64,000 nucleotides of DNA from Polaribacter marinus (GCF_022662535.1 NZ_JAKQYM010000007.1:62001-126000); one strand, 5' to 3'; counted from the stretch's first letter, positions 17,386 to 27,083 are shown. The notes: generated by a model not told the origin, from the sequence alone. Numbers and translations are program-made.

Positions 17386-18564
17386 CTAAATTTTTGTTCC
17401 TAAAATAACAATTAACTGATTGTTATTGTTAGTTGTAAAAAATAAAAATGAATTTCCTCCCTCTTTTATCTTTGTTTCTTTTCGTATTTGTGCTACTGTT
17501 TTAGGAAAGTTTCTTGTAGTTATGTTTGCTTTTTTTTCGGGTAAAAGGTTGATTATTTTTTTCTTATCATAAGAAATTACTCTTTCAATTTTAAACTTTC
17601 TACCAGGGAAATCAATATTGTTTTTAGAAGTATATAAATGTGAATGTTGATGTAATTTAAAAACGTTTAATTGTTTTGATATTTGATGAAATCCCCCTGA
17701 TTTTAGAATAGCCGAATTTGGTTCATATAAATAAGAAAGAGGCTCTGAATAATTAGAGTAAACTTTATCATTAATATTAAAATTAAAGTTTTGAGAACCT
17801 TTTTTTTGAATATTAACCGTTTTTATTTGAACCTCTTTCTTAAATTCTTTCTCTAACAGAAATAAAACTTCTTTGACTTCATTTTGAATGGCAATAATGT
17901 AAATTTCTTTTACAAACTTTAATTCATTTATAGCACTTGTAATATCAAGTATTGGTGAGTTTTTAATTAGAATTTGATTGGATTTGCTAAATAAAAAATC
18001 AATATTTTCTGGTACATTTGGCAAACAATCTTTTAGTAAAAAAACTTTTCCTTTTATATCATTTCTTCTTGAAGGATCTATATAAATACAATCAAAAATT
18101 TCTTTTGATTTTTTTAAATACTCAATTCCATCACCAGAAAAAGTACTGATATTTTTAATTTTTAATTGTTGGTAATTATGTTTTACGATATCCGATAAAT
18201 CCTCATTGATTTCTGAATGAATAACTTTTTTAAACTGTTTTGAAAAATAAAAACAATCTACTCCAAAACCTCCAGTAATATCTATGATTGAATCTCCTGA
18301 AATTAGTTTGCTTTTATAGCTTGCCGTAATTTCTGATGAGGTTTGTTCAATACTAATTTTTGGTGGGTAATAAATGTTTTTTGCAGCAAACCAAGAAGGT
18401 AATTTGCTTTCTGATTTTTGTTTTGCTATAATTTGATTTGCAAGTTCTTGGATTGTAATTTCTTTAAAAGGACTTCCTTTTAAAATCAATTTTGTAATGT
18501 CAGATTTTAAATTTTCAGTAATAAATTGCTGAATTTTAGTATTTAATATTTTATAATTCAACAA
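17386..18564 (-). CDS. Class I SAM-dependent methyltransferase with THUMP-like domain
   Basis: The 392-residue protein has a Rossmann methyltransferase core with SAM motif I (IDITGGFGVDCF, about 93-104) and a DPSRR motif (about 176-180) in the position of motif IV. An N-terminal helical region and a C-terminal THUMP-like region (from about 290, with SGGFHQISKQLN) match a family common in Bacteroidota. The THUMP-like part suggests an RNA substrate, but the target is not known. It starts 3 bp after the AI-2E transporter gene stop, so the two are in one transcript. Confidence 0.85.
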   Translation of the reverse strand: MLNYKILNTKIQQFITENLKSDITKLILKGSPFKEITIQELANQIIAKQKSESKLPSWFAAKNIYYPPKISIEQTSSEITASYKSKLISGDSIIDITGGFGVDCFYFSKQFKKVIHSEINEDLSDIVKHNYQQLKIKNISTFSGDGIEYLKKSKEIFDCIYIDPSRRNDIKGKVFLLKDCLPNVPENIDFLFSKSNQILIKNSPILDITSAINELKFVKEIYIIAIQNEVKEVLFLLEKEFKKEVQIKTVNIQKKGSQNFNFNINDKVYSNYSEPLSYLYEPNSAILKSGGFHQISKQLNVFKLHQHSHLYTSKNNIDFPGRKFKIERVISYDKKKIINLLPEKKANITTRNFPKTVAQIRKETKIKEGGNSFLFFTTNNNNQLIVILGTKI

Positions 18565-18567
18565 GAA

Positions 18568-19650
18568 TTAAATGTTTTTAGTTAAAGATTTTACAATCTT
18601 ATTTTCTGATAAAAATTCTTTTAGAATTACTTTTAAAACGGTATAAGTAGGTACCGCAATAATCATTCCTACAGCTCCCATTAATAATCCGCCAATGATA
18701 ATAATCAAGAAAATTTCTAACGGATGAGATTTTGTGGTTTTTGAGAAAATATAAGGTTGACTAAAGAAGTTATCAACCAATTGTGCAATTACAAAACCAA
18801 TCATTACATAAATTGTTGTTGGTAAAATTTCTGTTTGAAAGTCTTGTCCTAAATTACTTGTCATAGACAAAATAAGCATTAGAACCCCACTTATTAAAGG
18901 ACCAACATAAGGAATGATGTTTAAAAGAGCACATAAAAAAGCAATTACAACAGCGTTAGAAATTTCAAAAATTAGTAAAACAATTGTATAAATTATAAAT
19001 AAAATAAGTATTTGTAAAACTAATCCTATAAAGTATCTAGATAACAAATCGTTAATTTTTTCAATAGAATTGTATAGTCTTTTTTCAGTTCCTTTAGGAG
19101 TTAAAGTTATGAGTCCTCTTTTAAAAAGTTGACTGTCTTTCATAAAGAAAAAAGTAATAAAAAGCACAGAAAAAAGTCCGACACTAAATGTACCAAATGC
19201 ACCCGCAATAGAATTTAAAATATTCGGAATTATTTGAAAATTAGAAAAGATATCTGCATTTTTTAATTCACTTAATAAATTAATTCCTTTGCTTTTAAAA
19301 TAAGTATCTATTTGGCTTATAATATCTTGAATGTCTGCTTGAAATTTATCGGATTGTAATAGAGATAAACTTTCTCCTTGTTCTACAACTAAAGGAATAA
19401 ACATGCCAATAATACCTAAAAGCAAAGCAATAAATAACACCATGGTAGTAATTACAGAAAGGGTTTCAGGGAATTTTAACTTTCTTTTTAAAAATAGAAT
19501 TAATGGTCTGGCTATTAAAGCAATAACAGAGGCAATAATAATGTAAATTAATACGGTTTCTATTTTGTGTAAAAAGTATAAAAAAAGCGTTATTCCTATT
19601 AAAATAGCAATAGCTCGTAAAATTCCGTTTGCAATTATTTTTGAGTTCAT
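18568..19650 (-). CDS. AI-2E (PerM/YdiK) family transporter
   Basis: A 360-residue integral membrane protein with the AI-2E exporter layout: paired N-terminal helices, a soluble stretch (about 85-150), then a C-terminal bundle with the family-typical region LLNIIPYVGPLISGVLML and a final HPLEIFLIIIIGGLLMGAVGMI segment. Members include transporters of autoinducer-2 and Na+/H+ antiporters, so the substrate is not predictable. Its ATG overlaps the preceding gene's stop by one base (TAATG), indicating translational coupling. Confidence 0.9.
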   Translation of the reverse strand: MNSKIIANGILRAIAILIGITLFLYFLHKIETVLIYIIIASVIALIARPLILFLKRKLKFPETLSVITTMVLFIALLLGIIGMFIPLVVEQGESLSLLQSDKFQADIQDIISQIDTYFKSKGINLLSELKNADIFSNFQIIPNILNSIAGAFGTFSVGLFSVLFITFFFMKDSQLFKRGLITLTPKGTEKRLYNSIEKINDLLSRYFIGLVLQILILFIIYTIVLLIFEISNAVVIAFLCALLNIIPYVGPLISGVLMLILSMTSNLGQDFQTEILPTTIYVMIGFVIAQLVDNFFSQPYIFSKTTKSHPLEIFLIIIIGGLLMGAVGMIIAVPTYTVLKVILKEFLSENKIVKSLTKNI

Positions 19651-20933
19651 TAATTATATGCTTTTACAGTTCCCATACTTAGGTTTCGTCCCCCAGATAA
19701 AATATGATTTGTTGGTAATAAAGTTCCACTTTCTGTGATGATCCAATTTTCCCAAGTAGCAGGAACTCCATTCATTTTTTTACTTGGAACAAACATTTTA
19801 TAACTCTTTGGAATAAAAGTTGAATCTAATAACCAAAGATAAGAATCTCCAGGAGTTGTTCCTCCTGTTGTATATTTTATTAATAAAGCATCTTTTCCGT
19901 CTAGTTTTTGAAGACTTCTAATGGTACCCTTGTCAAATAATTTATGTGGAGCAACTAACCAAAAAGAATCATTATTAAAAATATCCCAAGCTGTTTTTAC
20001 TATTTTAGGGTTTGCATTTTTTTGTAACTTATCATTGTAGTAAACAGTGCTTTTTTCTAGTTGATTAGGGTAAAGATTTACTCGAATTGTGTCCCAAGAA
20101 ACATCTACGATGTGTTTTTCTTTGTCCCATTTAAAATGTCTACGTCCTCCAAAACTCCATTCTATAAAGCGTGTTTTTTTATAAGCATCGTGATTAATTG
20201 CTTTTAAAATATTATGAGCAAGAATATCTGCTTTGGTGTTTTCTGATTTTACATCACCCATGGTTAACTCCATTCCCAATAATGAAAGCTTGTGTTTTGT
20301 AGGTAATTGTATTCCTGTTTTGGTTCTTTTCCAATCAGACCAAGTGGCAGAAATTCCGCCAATAGGAATTATTGAGGTCCACATTTTGAAAGAAACAGGA
20401 AAATAGTTTTCGTCTAAAATCCAAAGATATGAATCTCCAGGTGTTGATCCACCAGAAGTGTAAGTAATTAGTAAAGCATCTTTTTCATTATATTTTACAA
20501 GACGTCTTTCTGTTCCTGGATCAAAAACTTTGTAAGGAGCTACTAACCAAAAAGAATCGTTATTAAAAAAGTCTTGTGCTTGTTGAATTATTTTTGGATC
20601 TGGATCTTTAACTTCAATACCTTTAAACTCTACAAGACTGCTTTGTGGATTGTCTAAAAATAAACGAACTGTATTTTCATTCCATTTTACAATAACAGTA
20701 TTTGTTCTTTTAATCCATTTATAATGATGTTCATTTCTAAAGTTCCATTCTAGTATTTCAGTGTTTTTATAAGCATCAATATTTAATGCACCTAACATTT
20801 TAGTTGCTACCGCATCTGCTTCTTTACCTTGTTTTCCTTCTGGTAATGGTTCGTTGTTTACAAAATAATAAACACCTACAAATAGCAAGAAAAGGAGTAA
20901 CAGAACACCTAATATTTTAAAAAACTTTTTCAT
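19650..20933 (-). CDS. Membrane-anchored protein with two tandem copies of a ~190-residue domain
   Basis: I do not recognise a named function. The 427-residue protein has one N-terminal membrane helix (about 5-27). It then contains two clearly related units, about 38-230 and 233-427. Each runs through a DAYK-NT/TR segment, EWnF/wSF, H-FKW/H-YKW, a FNNDSFWLVAPhK/YK-LFD/VFD block, DALLI-YT-GG-TPGDSYLW, PxSfKM, and a final LPTxHxLS element. The duplication is within one ORF. Location is likely the outer face of the inner membrane, or the periplasm. A terminator hairpin just upstream makes it the first gene of the transcript with the AI-2E and methyltransferase genes. Confidence 0.75.
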   Translation of the reverse strand: MKKFFKILGVLLLLFLLFVGVYYFVNNEPLPEGKQGKEADAVATKMLGALNIDAYKNTEILEWNFRNEHHYKWIKRTNTVIVKWNENTVRLFLDNPQSSLVEFKGIEVKDPDPKIIQQAQDFFNNDSFWLVAPYKVFDPGTERRLVKYNEKDALLITYTSGGSTPGDSYLWILDENYFPVSFKMWTSIIPIGGISATWSDWKRTKTGIQLPTKHKLSLLGMELTMGDVKSENTKADILAHNILKAINHDAYKKTRFIEWSFGGRRHFKWDKEKHIVDVSWDTIRVNLYPNQLEKSTVYYNDKLQKNANPKIVKTAWDIFNNDSFWLVAPHKLFDKGTIRSLQKLDGKDALLIKYTTGGTTPGDSYLWLLDSTFIPKSYKMFVPSKKMNGVPATWENWIITESGTLLPTNHILSGGRNLSMGTVKAYN

Positions 20934-20972
20934 AAAAAAATGATAAATTAAGTAGCTAATTTATCATTTTTT
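20934..20972 (-). terminator. Intrinsic terminator after the PNPOx-like gene
   Basis: ATGATAAATTA pairs with TAATTTATCAT around a 6-nt loop, with A/T runs on both sides. It lies directly between the stop of the PNPOx-like gene and the ATG of the next minus-strand gene, so it splits this run into two transcripts. Confidence 0.75.
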
Positions 20973-20981
20973 AATCATTCA

Positions 20982-21641
20982 TTATTTGTTTTGATCATAA
21001 TAATCTAAAATGTGTTTTGGAATATCCATTTTAGATGGTATTCCTTTGTCGGAAATTGGAAATTCAGCTACTTGTTTTATAGGAACAACACCCGCCCAAA
21101 TAGGTAATTTATAGTCTTCGGGTTCGTCAATTACACCAACATCTCTAATTTTTGCAGAAGCTTTTTCTATTGTAAATTCAAGAACTAAAGTTCTGTCCAA
21201 TTCTTTTTGATACATAGGGCGCAAAGAATCCCATTGATTGGGCATCATTTGATTTACAATACTGCCTAATATTTTAGTTTTTTCTATATCATTTTCAATT
21301 TTTTTTAAACTTCCAAAAAGTGTGGCAGATCTATAATTTACGGAATGATGTAATCCAGAACGAGCCAATACTAAGCCATCTAAATGTGTTATGGTAATAG
21401 ATGTTTTTTTACTTTCTAAAATAGATAACAACATTCTATTTGCAGTAGAGCCATGAATATAAACTTTATCATTTTTGTTGGCATATGCCATTGGAATTGT
21501 AATGGGATTTCCTTCATAAATATAACCTACATAACATAAAAAACCAGCATCTAAAATTGAGTTTATTTTTTCTACATCATAAGTAGCTCTATTGTGTCCA
21601 CGTTTTACTCTATTTATTTTTGATTTAGCGTATTCATTCAT
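20982..21641 (-). CDS. Pyridoxamine 5'-phosphate oxidase-family flavin-binding protein (NimA-like)
   Basis: The 219-residue protein matches the Pyridox_ox_2 group of split-barrel FMN proteins: LDAGFLCYVGYIYEGNPITIPMAY, VYIHGSTANRML and HHSVNYRSATLFGS are typical segments. Such proteins bind FMN or a similar cofactor, and some reduce nitroimidazoles, but the natural substrate is usually unknown. It overlaps the upstream DinB gene by 4 bp, so the two are co-translated, perhaps as a small redox/thiol-related pair. Confidence 0.88.
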   Translation of the reverse strand: MNEYAKSKINRVKRGHNRATYDVEKINSILDAGFLCYVGYIYEGNPITIPMAYANKNDKVYIHGSTANRMLLSILESKKTSITITHLDGLVLARSGLHHSVNYRSATLFGSLKKIENDIEKTKILGSIVNQMMPNQWDSLRPMYQKELDRTLVLEFTIEKASAKIRDVGVIDEPEDYKLPIWAGVVPIKQVAEFPISDKGIPSKMDIPKHILDYYDQNK

Positions 21642-22156
21642 AAATATCTTTCTTTAATAATTTCTATATGCCAAATACTATGACCTAAAAGAATAAAAGC
21701 ACAAGCTCTTGCAGATATAGTTGTATCGCTTGCTGTTCCTAAATTCATTAAATTTTCATTAGAAATACTGTTTATTAAGTTGATGGAATATAGACGTGTA
21801 CTTGTAAATTCATGTATCAACTCTTCTAATGATTTATTATTTGCACCAGAAGGTTTTATATAAATATCTTGATCAAAACCAGTTAATGCAGTTTTATCTT
21901 TTCTTACAATCCGTAGAAAACGATACATAAAAATACGTTCCGTATCAATAATGTGTTGCAACAATTCTTTAATAGTCCATTTTTGTGGTTGATATCTGTA
22001 GCTAAGTTTTTCTTCTGGAATTGAAGAAAAGAAATCAACAACCCTTTTTTTATCCTCTTCAAAACCCTTTTTTAAAGTTGTATCATCAGGAATTGTATTG
22101 ATATACCTTGCGTAATATTCGTTGTATTCTGTAGGATTTAAATCTTTTTTTGTCAT
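21638..22156 (-). CDS. DinB family protein (putative metal-dependent transferase)
   Basis: The 172-residue four-helix protein has the DinB/YfiT metal triad: His68 in LLQHIIDTE, and His159 and His163 in GHSIWHIEIIKERY. Family members include mycothiol- and bacillithiol-dependent S-transferases and many proteins without known substrate. The 4-bp overlap with the PNPOx-like gene suggests a joint function. Confidence 0.88.
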   Translation of the reverse strand: MTKKDLNPTEYNEYYARYINTIPDDTTLKKGFEEDKKRVVDFFSSIPEEKLSYRYQPQKWTIKELLQHIIDTERIFMYRFLRIVRKDKTALTGFDQDIYIKPSGANNKSLEELIHEFTSTRLYSINLINSISNENLMNLGTASDTTISARACAFILLGHSIWHIEIIKERYL

Positions 22157-22193
22157 TATAAGATACTTTTGTTTTAAGAGGATAGTATTGAAG

Positions 22194-23057
22194 TTAAAAT
22201 TCTGGAAATATTTTCGTAAATTTTTTAGGCAATTCTTTTGTAATTGTAATTTTTTCTGTTGTGTGAGGATGAATAAATTCTAGGGAAGAAGCATGTAAAT
22301 ACAGACCTTTTCCATTTAAAATTAAATTTTCTTTGTAATATTCTTTGTCACCTAAAATAGGGTTTCCAATTGCTAATAAGTGTTTTCTTAATTGGTGTTT
22401 TCTACCTGTTTTTGGTTTTAATTGAATGAGGTTTAAATAACCAAAACGTTTTGATATGACAGACTTAAGGACTTCGTATTCTGTTTGTGCGTTTTTATCA
22501 TCAATAGTGAAATTAATAAAACCAAAAGAATTCATTTCGCAAATTGTAATTGCGTGATAAGTTTTTTGTATTTCTTTTTTTTCAAACAATTTATTTAAAG
22601 AAATAATAGTAGAATTGGTTTTTCCTACTAATAACAATCCACTTGTAGGATAGTCTAATCGATGAATTGGTCTTGGGCGAACGGCATCTGTTTGTGTACT
22701 TTTTTGTAAGTTTTGTGGCAATGCATTATCAATTGTAGCAAAAGAATTTCCGCTTACTAATATTCCTGATGGCTTATAAATAATTGCTAAAAAGTCATCT
22801 TCAAATAAAATTTCTAACTCTAATTTAAATCTTTTAAAAGGAACACTTTCTTTAGGTTGAAATAATTCAATTGTTTCTCTTCCGTTTATAAATTGAGCTG
22901 TAGAAGTGGTTTTACCATCTACTAAAATCAGTTCTTTTTTTATTGCTTTTTTTATCCCAGATTTTGTTGGAAGTATTTTAAAAATTCCAACAGCATACTC
23001 TTGTAAGCGAATTGATTTTTCTAATTTAGGTACAATATGAGTTTCTATTAACTGCAT
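22194..23057 (-). CDS. RluA-family RNA pseudouridine synthase
   Basis: The enzyme isomerises uridine to pseudouridine in rRNA or tRNA. The 287-residue protein has the RluA catalytic motif HRLDYPTSG with catalytic Asp135, plus KPSGILVSG and the GRKHQLRKHL segment. An S4-like N-terminal region is present (about 15-65, GIKKAIKKELILVDGK). Length is slightly short for RluC/RluD and the modified position cannot be inferred. Its start overlaps the VOC gene stop by one base. Confidence 0.93.
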   Translation of the reverse strand: MQLIETHIVPKLEKSIRLQEYAVGIFKILPTKSGIKKAIKKELILVDGKTTSTAQFINGRETIELFQPKESVPFKRFKLELEILFEDDFLAIIYKPSGILVSGNSFATIDNALPQNLQKSTQTDAVRPRPIHRLDYPTSGLLLVGKTNSTIISLNKLFEKKEIQKTYHAITICEMNSFGFINFTIDDKNAQTEYEVLKSVISKRFGYLNLIQLKPKTGRKHQLRKHLLAIGNPILGDKEYYKENLILNGKGLYLHASSLEFIHPHTTEKITITKELPKKFTKIFPEF

Positions 23058-23476
23058 TATTTAGCAAAAATCTGACTCATATCTTTAAAGGTTTTAAATT
23101 CTAGGGCATTGTTTTCGGGATCTTTAAAAAACATGGTTGCTTGTTCTCCAACCTTTCCTTTAAATCGAATGCAGGGTTCAATTTCAAATTTTGTGTGTAG
23201 GGCTTTTAATCGATCAGCCAAAGAATGCCAATCTTCCCAGGTTAAAATTACTCCAAAATGCGGAACAGGAACATCATGACCATCTACAGGGTTTGTGATT
23301 GATGTTGTAGGCTGAAAATCTTTTTTTTGATGAATTACCAATTGGTGTCCAAAGAAATTAAAATCTACCCATTGTTCTGTACTTCTGCCTTCTATACAGT
23401 TTAAAATATCTCTGTAAAAAGTTCTACATTTTTCTAAATTTTGTACCGGAATTGCTAAGTGGAAAGGTTGTATCAT
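23057..23476 (-). CDS. VOC-superfamily (glyoxalase/dioxygenase fold) protein
   Basis: A 139-residue single VOC domain: it begins with [21 protein letters not shown] and ends with [17 protein letters not shown], giving the expected two-module fold with His/Glu metal ligands near both ends. Substrate is not predictable. It overlaps the RluA gene by one base. Confidence 0.9.
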   Translation of the reverse strand: MIQPFHLAIPVQNLEKCRTFYRDILNCIEGRSTEQWVDFNFFGHQLVIHQKKDFQPTTSITNPVDGHDVPVPHFGVILTWEDWHSLADRLKALHTKFEIEPCIRFKGKVGEQATMFFKDPENNALEFKTFKDMSQIFAK

Positions 23477-23538
23477 TTTTTAAAATTTTAAAAATAAATT
23501 GTAGAGTTTCTAATATTATTTATTTTATAAGCAATTTA

Positions 23539-25230
23539 TTAAAATCCGATAGCTTTGTCATCTCCTCTAGGATCTGCACCACCTTCTAATTTTCCGTTTG
23601 ATAAAACTAAAATACCTTCAACTTTACCAATAACAGGGGCGTCTTTTTCATTAATATTATAACCTTTCTTTTTTAACTCATCCGTTATTTTTTTATCAAA
23701 CTTGTTAGGTTCCATCATAATAACATCAGGTAACCATTGGTGATGAAAACGTGGTTGATTAACAGCTTCTTGCATTCCAAAACCAAATTCGTGTACGTTT
23801 AAGATAGTTTGTAAAACGGAAGTAATAATTGTAGATCCCCCAGGTGTTCCAACAACCATCCAAAGTTTCCCATTTTTTTCTACAATAGTAGGTGTCATAG
23901 AGCTTAACATTCTTTTTTCTGGAGTAATTTCATTTGCTTTTGCGCCAATTAAACCAAACATATTTGGTACTCCAGGTTTGCTAGAGAAATCGTCCATTTC
24001 ATTGTTTAAAAAGAAACCTAAATCTGCACAGTATAATTTAGAACCATATGCACCATTTAATGTTGTCGTAACAGAAACAGCATTTCCAAATTGATCTACA
24101 ATAGAGTAATGTGTTGTTTCGTTGCTTTCTACCATTTCTATAGTACCGTGAGCAACATCAGAAGATTTTGTAGCCTTGTCAAATGAAAAGTTGTCCATTC
24201 TTCCGTTAGTATATTCTTTAGAGATTAACGTTTTTAAAGGAATTTTTACAAAATCAGGGTCTCCTAAAAAGAAACTTCTATCTGCATAAGCACGTCTTTC
24301 TGCTTCTGTAATTATTTGAATAGTTTTGGTAGTGTTGTGCCCAAATTTATCGATATCATATGGTTCAATTCCATTCATAATTTGCGCCAAACAAATTCCT
24401 CCACTTGAAGGAGGAGACATTGAAATGACATTCAAGTCATCATATGTAAACGTAATAGGAGTTCTCCATTTTGCTTCATATTTAGCTAAATCTTCTAAGG
24501 TCATAATTCCTCCATTAGCTTGCATAAATTTCACTAAACGTTCTGCTGTTTCTCCTTTGTAAAATTCATCTCTACCATTTTTAGAAATTCTTTCTAATGT
24601 TTCTGCCAAAGCAGGATATTTAATAACATCATTTTCTTTCCAAACACTGTCTAAAAGAATTAAAGATTGATTTGCCTTTTTAAAATAAGGTTGGTATTTT
24701 TTTATTCTTGCTTCTTGTTTTTTAGTAACAACTACACCGCGTTTTGCTAGTTCAATAACAGGTTGTAGTATTTCTTGAATAGGAAGTGTTCCATATTTTT
24801 TATGAGCTTCAAAAACTCCTGCAATTGTTCCAGGAATCCCTACAGCCATAGCCCCTAATGTGCTTTTTCCTTTAATGACATTACCCTCATTGTCTAAATA
24901 CATATCTTTAGATGAAGCCAAAGGAGCTTTTTCTCTGTAATCTAAAGCGCCAATTTCACCATTATTTTTACGATACACCATAAAACCACCTCCTCCAATA
25001 TTTCCTGCATATGGATAGGCTACGGCTAAAGCTAATTCTGTTGCAACCATTGCATCAAATGCATTTCCCCCTTTTTTAAGAATTTCTACTCCAATTTTAG
25101 AAGCTTCTTCTCTGGCAGAAACTACCATTGCTTTTTGAGTTACTAATCCTGTAATTTTCTGTTTTTTTTCTGGTGTTTTGCAATTGAATAATAATGCTGA
25201 AACTGCAATTAGTAAAAAAGTTTTTTTCAT
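23539..25230 (-). CDS. ggt: Gamma-glutamyltransferase (lipoprotein-type)
   Basis: GGT cleaves the gamma-glutamyl bond of glutathione and related compounds and matures by autocleavage before a threonine. In this 563-residue protein the conserved TTHYS begins at Thr372, the predicted nucleophile and N-terminus of the small subunit. The oxyanion and substrate segments GGGFMVYR, PSSGGICL and MSSMTPTIV are present. The N-terminus (MKKTFLLIAVSALLFNCK) carries a lipobox-like LFNC, suggesting a lipoprotein anchored at Cys17. It starts 2 bp after the acpH-like stop, so the two are in one operon. Confidence 0.95.
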   Translation of the reverse strand: MKKTFLLIAVSALLFNCKTPEKKQKITGLVTQKAMVVSAREEASKIGVEILKKGGNAFDAMVATELALAVAYPYAGNIGGGGFMVYRKNNGEIGALDYREKAPLASSKDMYLDNEGNVIKGKSTLGAMAVGIPGTIAGVFEAHKKYGTLPIQEILQPVIELAKRGVVVTKKQEARIKKYQPYFKKANQSLILLDSVWKENDVIKYPALAETLERISKNGRDEFYKGETAERLVKFMQANGGIMTLEDLAKYEAKWRTPITFTYDDLNVISMSPPSSGGICLAQIMNGIEPYDIDKFGHNTTKTIQIITEAERRAYADRSFFLGDPDFVKIPLKTLISKEYTNGRMDNFSFDKATKSSDVAHGTIEMVESNETTHYSIVDQFGNAVSVTTTLNGAYGSKLYCADLGFFLNNEMDDFSSKPGVPNMFGLIGAKANEITPEKRMLSSMTPTIVEKNGKLWMVVGTPGGSTIITSVLQTILNVHEFGFGMQEAVNQPRFHHQWLPDVIMMEPNKFDKKITDELKKKGYNINEKDAPVIGKVEGILVLSNGKLEGGADPRGDDKAIGF

Positions 25231-25232
25231 GA

Positions 25233-25832
25233 TTATAAATTTGATTGGCTAATTTCTAATATTTTTTGGTTGGAAAAGTTACGTAAATCTTCAAAGAAAA
25301 TTGTAAAATCTTCTTCAAATTCGTTCTTTAAGTTTTTTAAATCCTCTATGGCTAAATTCATTTGAGACTTTCCTTTTGTTCTTTGGTTCATGCCTTTTAA
25401 GACTTTTTCAATTCCATCTTCAAATTGATAATTGAAAAGGATATTGTATTCAATCATATATTTGATAAATTTTTGAGACTTTAAAGGGAGTTCTGGGGCT
25501 TTTTCTTTAAATAATTTGTAGATAGATTTAGTATAAATGTCTAAAGGAATTTCGGAATACTTACTCCAATTTTTAGCTAAATAGTAGTCGTAAAATATGT
25601 CTATGATTACACCATCATAATGTCTGTATCTTTCATGTAATCGTCGTTTACTTTTTCTAACAATTTCATGGGCATCTGTAAAAGTATCTATTTCTCTGTG
25701 TAAGAAGATTCCTTGCTGTATTTCTTTAGAAAAACCTTTATAGTTATTGCCTCTAATATGATCTGCAATAAAATTACCAATCATAATATTGGTGTTGTTT
25801 TGTGATAAATATAAATGAGCAAGGAAATTCAT
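25233..25832 (-). CDS. acpH: Acyl-carrier-protein phosphodiesterase (AcpH family)
   Basis: AcpH removes the phosphopantetheine group from acyl carrier protein. The protein shows the family pattern MNFLAHLYLS, GNFIADHIRG, FLHREIDTFTDAH and IIDIFYDYYLAKNW, the last two supplying histidine and aspartate metal ligands of an HD-like fold. I start it at the Met of MNFLAHLY (25832). The longer frame to 25859 would add MWFFVYIYQ, but those codons are the right half of the dnaN terminator hairpin. With this start the protein is 199 residues, near the E. coli AcpH length. Confidence 0.85.
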   Translation of the reverse strand: MNFLAHLYLSQNNTNIMIGNFIADHIRGNNYKGFSKEIQQGIFLHREIDTFTDAHEIVRKSKRRLHERYRHYDGVIIDIFYDYYLAKNWSKYSEIPLDIYTKSIYKLFKEKAPELPLKSQKFIKYMIEYNILFNYQFEDGIEKVLKGMNQRTKGKSQMNLAIEDLKNLKNEFEEDFTIFFEDLRNFSNQKILEISQSNL

Positions 25833-25848
25833 TTGATAAATGTAAACA

Positions 25849-25876
25849 AAAAACCACAATTTTTAATTGTGGTTTT
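25849..25876 (-). terminator. Terminator downstream of dnaN
   Basis: AAAACCACAATT pairs with AATTGTGGTTTT around a short A/T loop and on the minus strand runs into TTTTTTG. It lies 63 bp past the dnaN stop and just upstream of the acpH start. Confidence 0.85.
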
Positions 25877-25938
25877 AAAGCTTTTATGAGATTTATACTT
25901 TACTGAATTTAAGTTCAGTGTATGTGTTATAATTATTT

Positions 25939-27057
25939 TTAACTATTTAACATTACAGGCATTACTAACATAGTAACTTGTTCACCTTCGTCAGTACCAT
26001 CAATAGGAGTTAAAATTCCTGCTCTGTTTGGTAAAGACATTTCTATTAAAACTTCGTTAGAATTTAAGTTGTTTAACATTTCACTTAAAAAACGAGAATT
26101 AAAGCCTATTTGCATATCATCACCCTGATAATCGCAACTTAAACGTTCATCTGCTTTGTTAGCAAAATCTAAATCTTCTGCAGAAATATTTAGTTCTGTA
26201 CCCGCCATTTTTAAACGAATTTGATGCGTTGTCTTACTAGAGAAAATAGAAACACGTCTAACAGAATTTAAGAAAGAAGCTCTATCAACAGTTAATTTAT
26301 TTGGATTTTCTTTTGGGATTACAGCTTCGTAATTAGGATATTTTCCATCAATTAAACGACAAACTAAAACTATATTGTCAAATGTAAACTTTGCATTTGC
26401 ATCATTATATTCAATGGTTACTTCACTATCAGAACCCCCTAAAATTCCTTTTAATAAATTTAAAGGTTTCTTAGGCATAATGAATTCTGCTGTTTGGTCT
26501 GCAGTAACATCAGTTCTAGAATATTTTACCAATTTATGAGCATCAGTTGCTACAAAAGTTAAGCTTTGAGAGCTAAATTGAAAGAAAACCCCACTCATTA
26601 CAGGTCGTAAATCGTCGTTTCCGGCAGCAAATATTGTTTTAGAGATCGCCGTTCCTAAAACACTTGCAGGAACTATTGTTTTGCTTGGTGAAGGTAAAGA
26701 AACTGCTTTTGGAAATTCTTCTCCTCCAAAATAAGCCATATCATACTTTCCTTGATCAGAACTAATTTCAATAGTGTTATCTCCTTCCGTTTTAAAGGTT
26801 AAAGGTTGATCTGGAAAAGTTTTTAAAGTATCTAGTAATAAACGTGCAGAAACAGCAATAGAACCAGAACTGTCACTTTCTACATCTACTACAGAACTCA
26901 TTGTTGTTTCTAAATCTGAAGCAGAAACTTTTAGCTGATTTTCTGATAATTCAAACAAAAAATTGTCTAAAATTGGTAAGGTATTGTTGCTATTTATAAC
27001 GCCGCCTAAAACTTGTAATTGCTTTAATAATTGCGAACTTGATACAATAAATTTCAT
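25939..27057 (-). CDS. dnaN: DNA polymerase III subunit beta (sliding clamp)
   Basis: DnaN forms the ring-shaped processivity clamp for the replicase. The 372-residue length is typical. Three clamp domains can be followed: the start MKFIVSSSQLLKQLQVLGGVI, the central RPVMSGVFFQF, and the C-terminal IGFNSRFLSEMLNNL and VTMLVMPVMLNS, the last being the conserved C-terminal P-V/M-x-L type ending next to the partner-binding pocket. It is not next to dnaA here, a common situation in Flavobacteriia. Confidence 0.98.
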   Translation of the reverse strand: MKFIVSSSQLLKQLQVLGGVINSNNTLPILDNFLFELSENQLKVSASDLETTMSSVVDVESDSSGSIAVSARLLLDTLKTFPDQPLTFKTEGDNTIEISSDQGKYDMAYFGGEEFPKAVSLPSPSKTIVPASVLGTAISKTIFAAGNDDLRPVMSGVFFQFSSQSLTFVATDAHKLVKYSRTDVTADQTAEFIMPKKPLNLLKGILGGSDSEVTIEYNDANAKFTFDNIVLVCRLIDGKYPNYEAVIPKENPNKLTVDRASFLNSVRRVSIFSSKTTHQIRLKMAGTELNISAEDLDFANKADERLSCDYQGDDMQIGFNSRFLSEMLNNLNSNEVLIEMSLPNRAGILTPIDGTDEGEQVTMLVMPVMLNS

Positions 27058-27083
27058 GTAATTTGTTTTCTTAATTTGATTTA

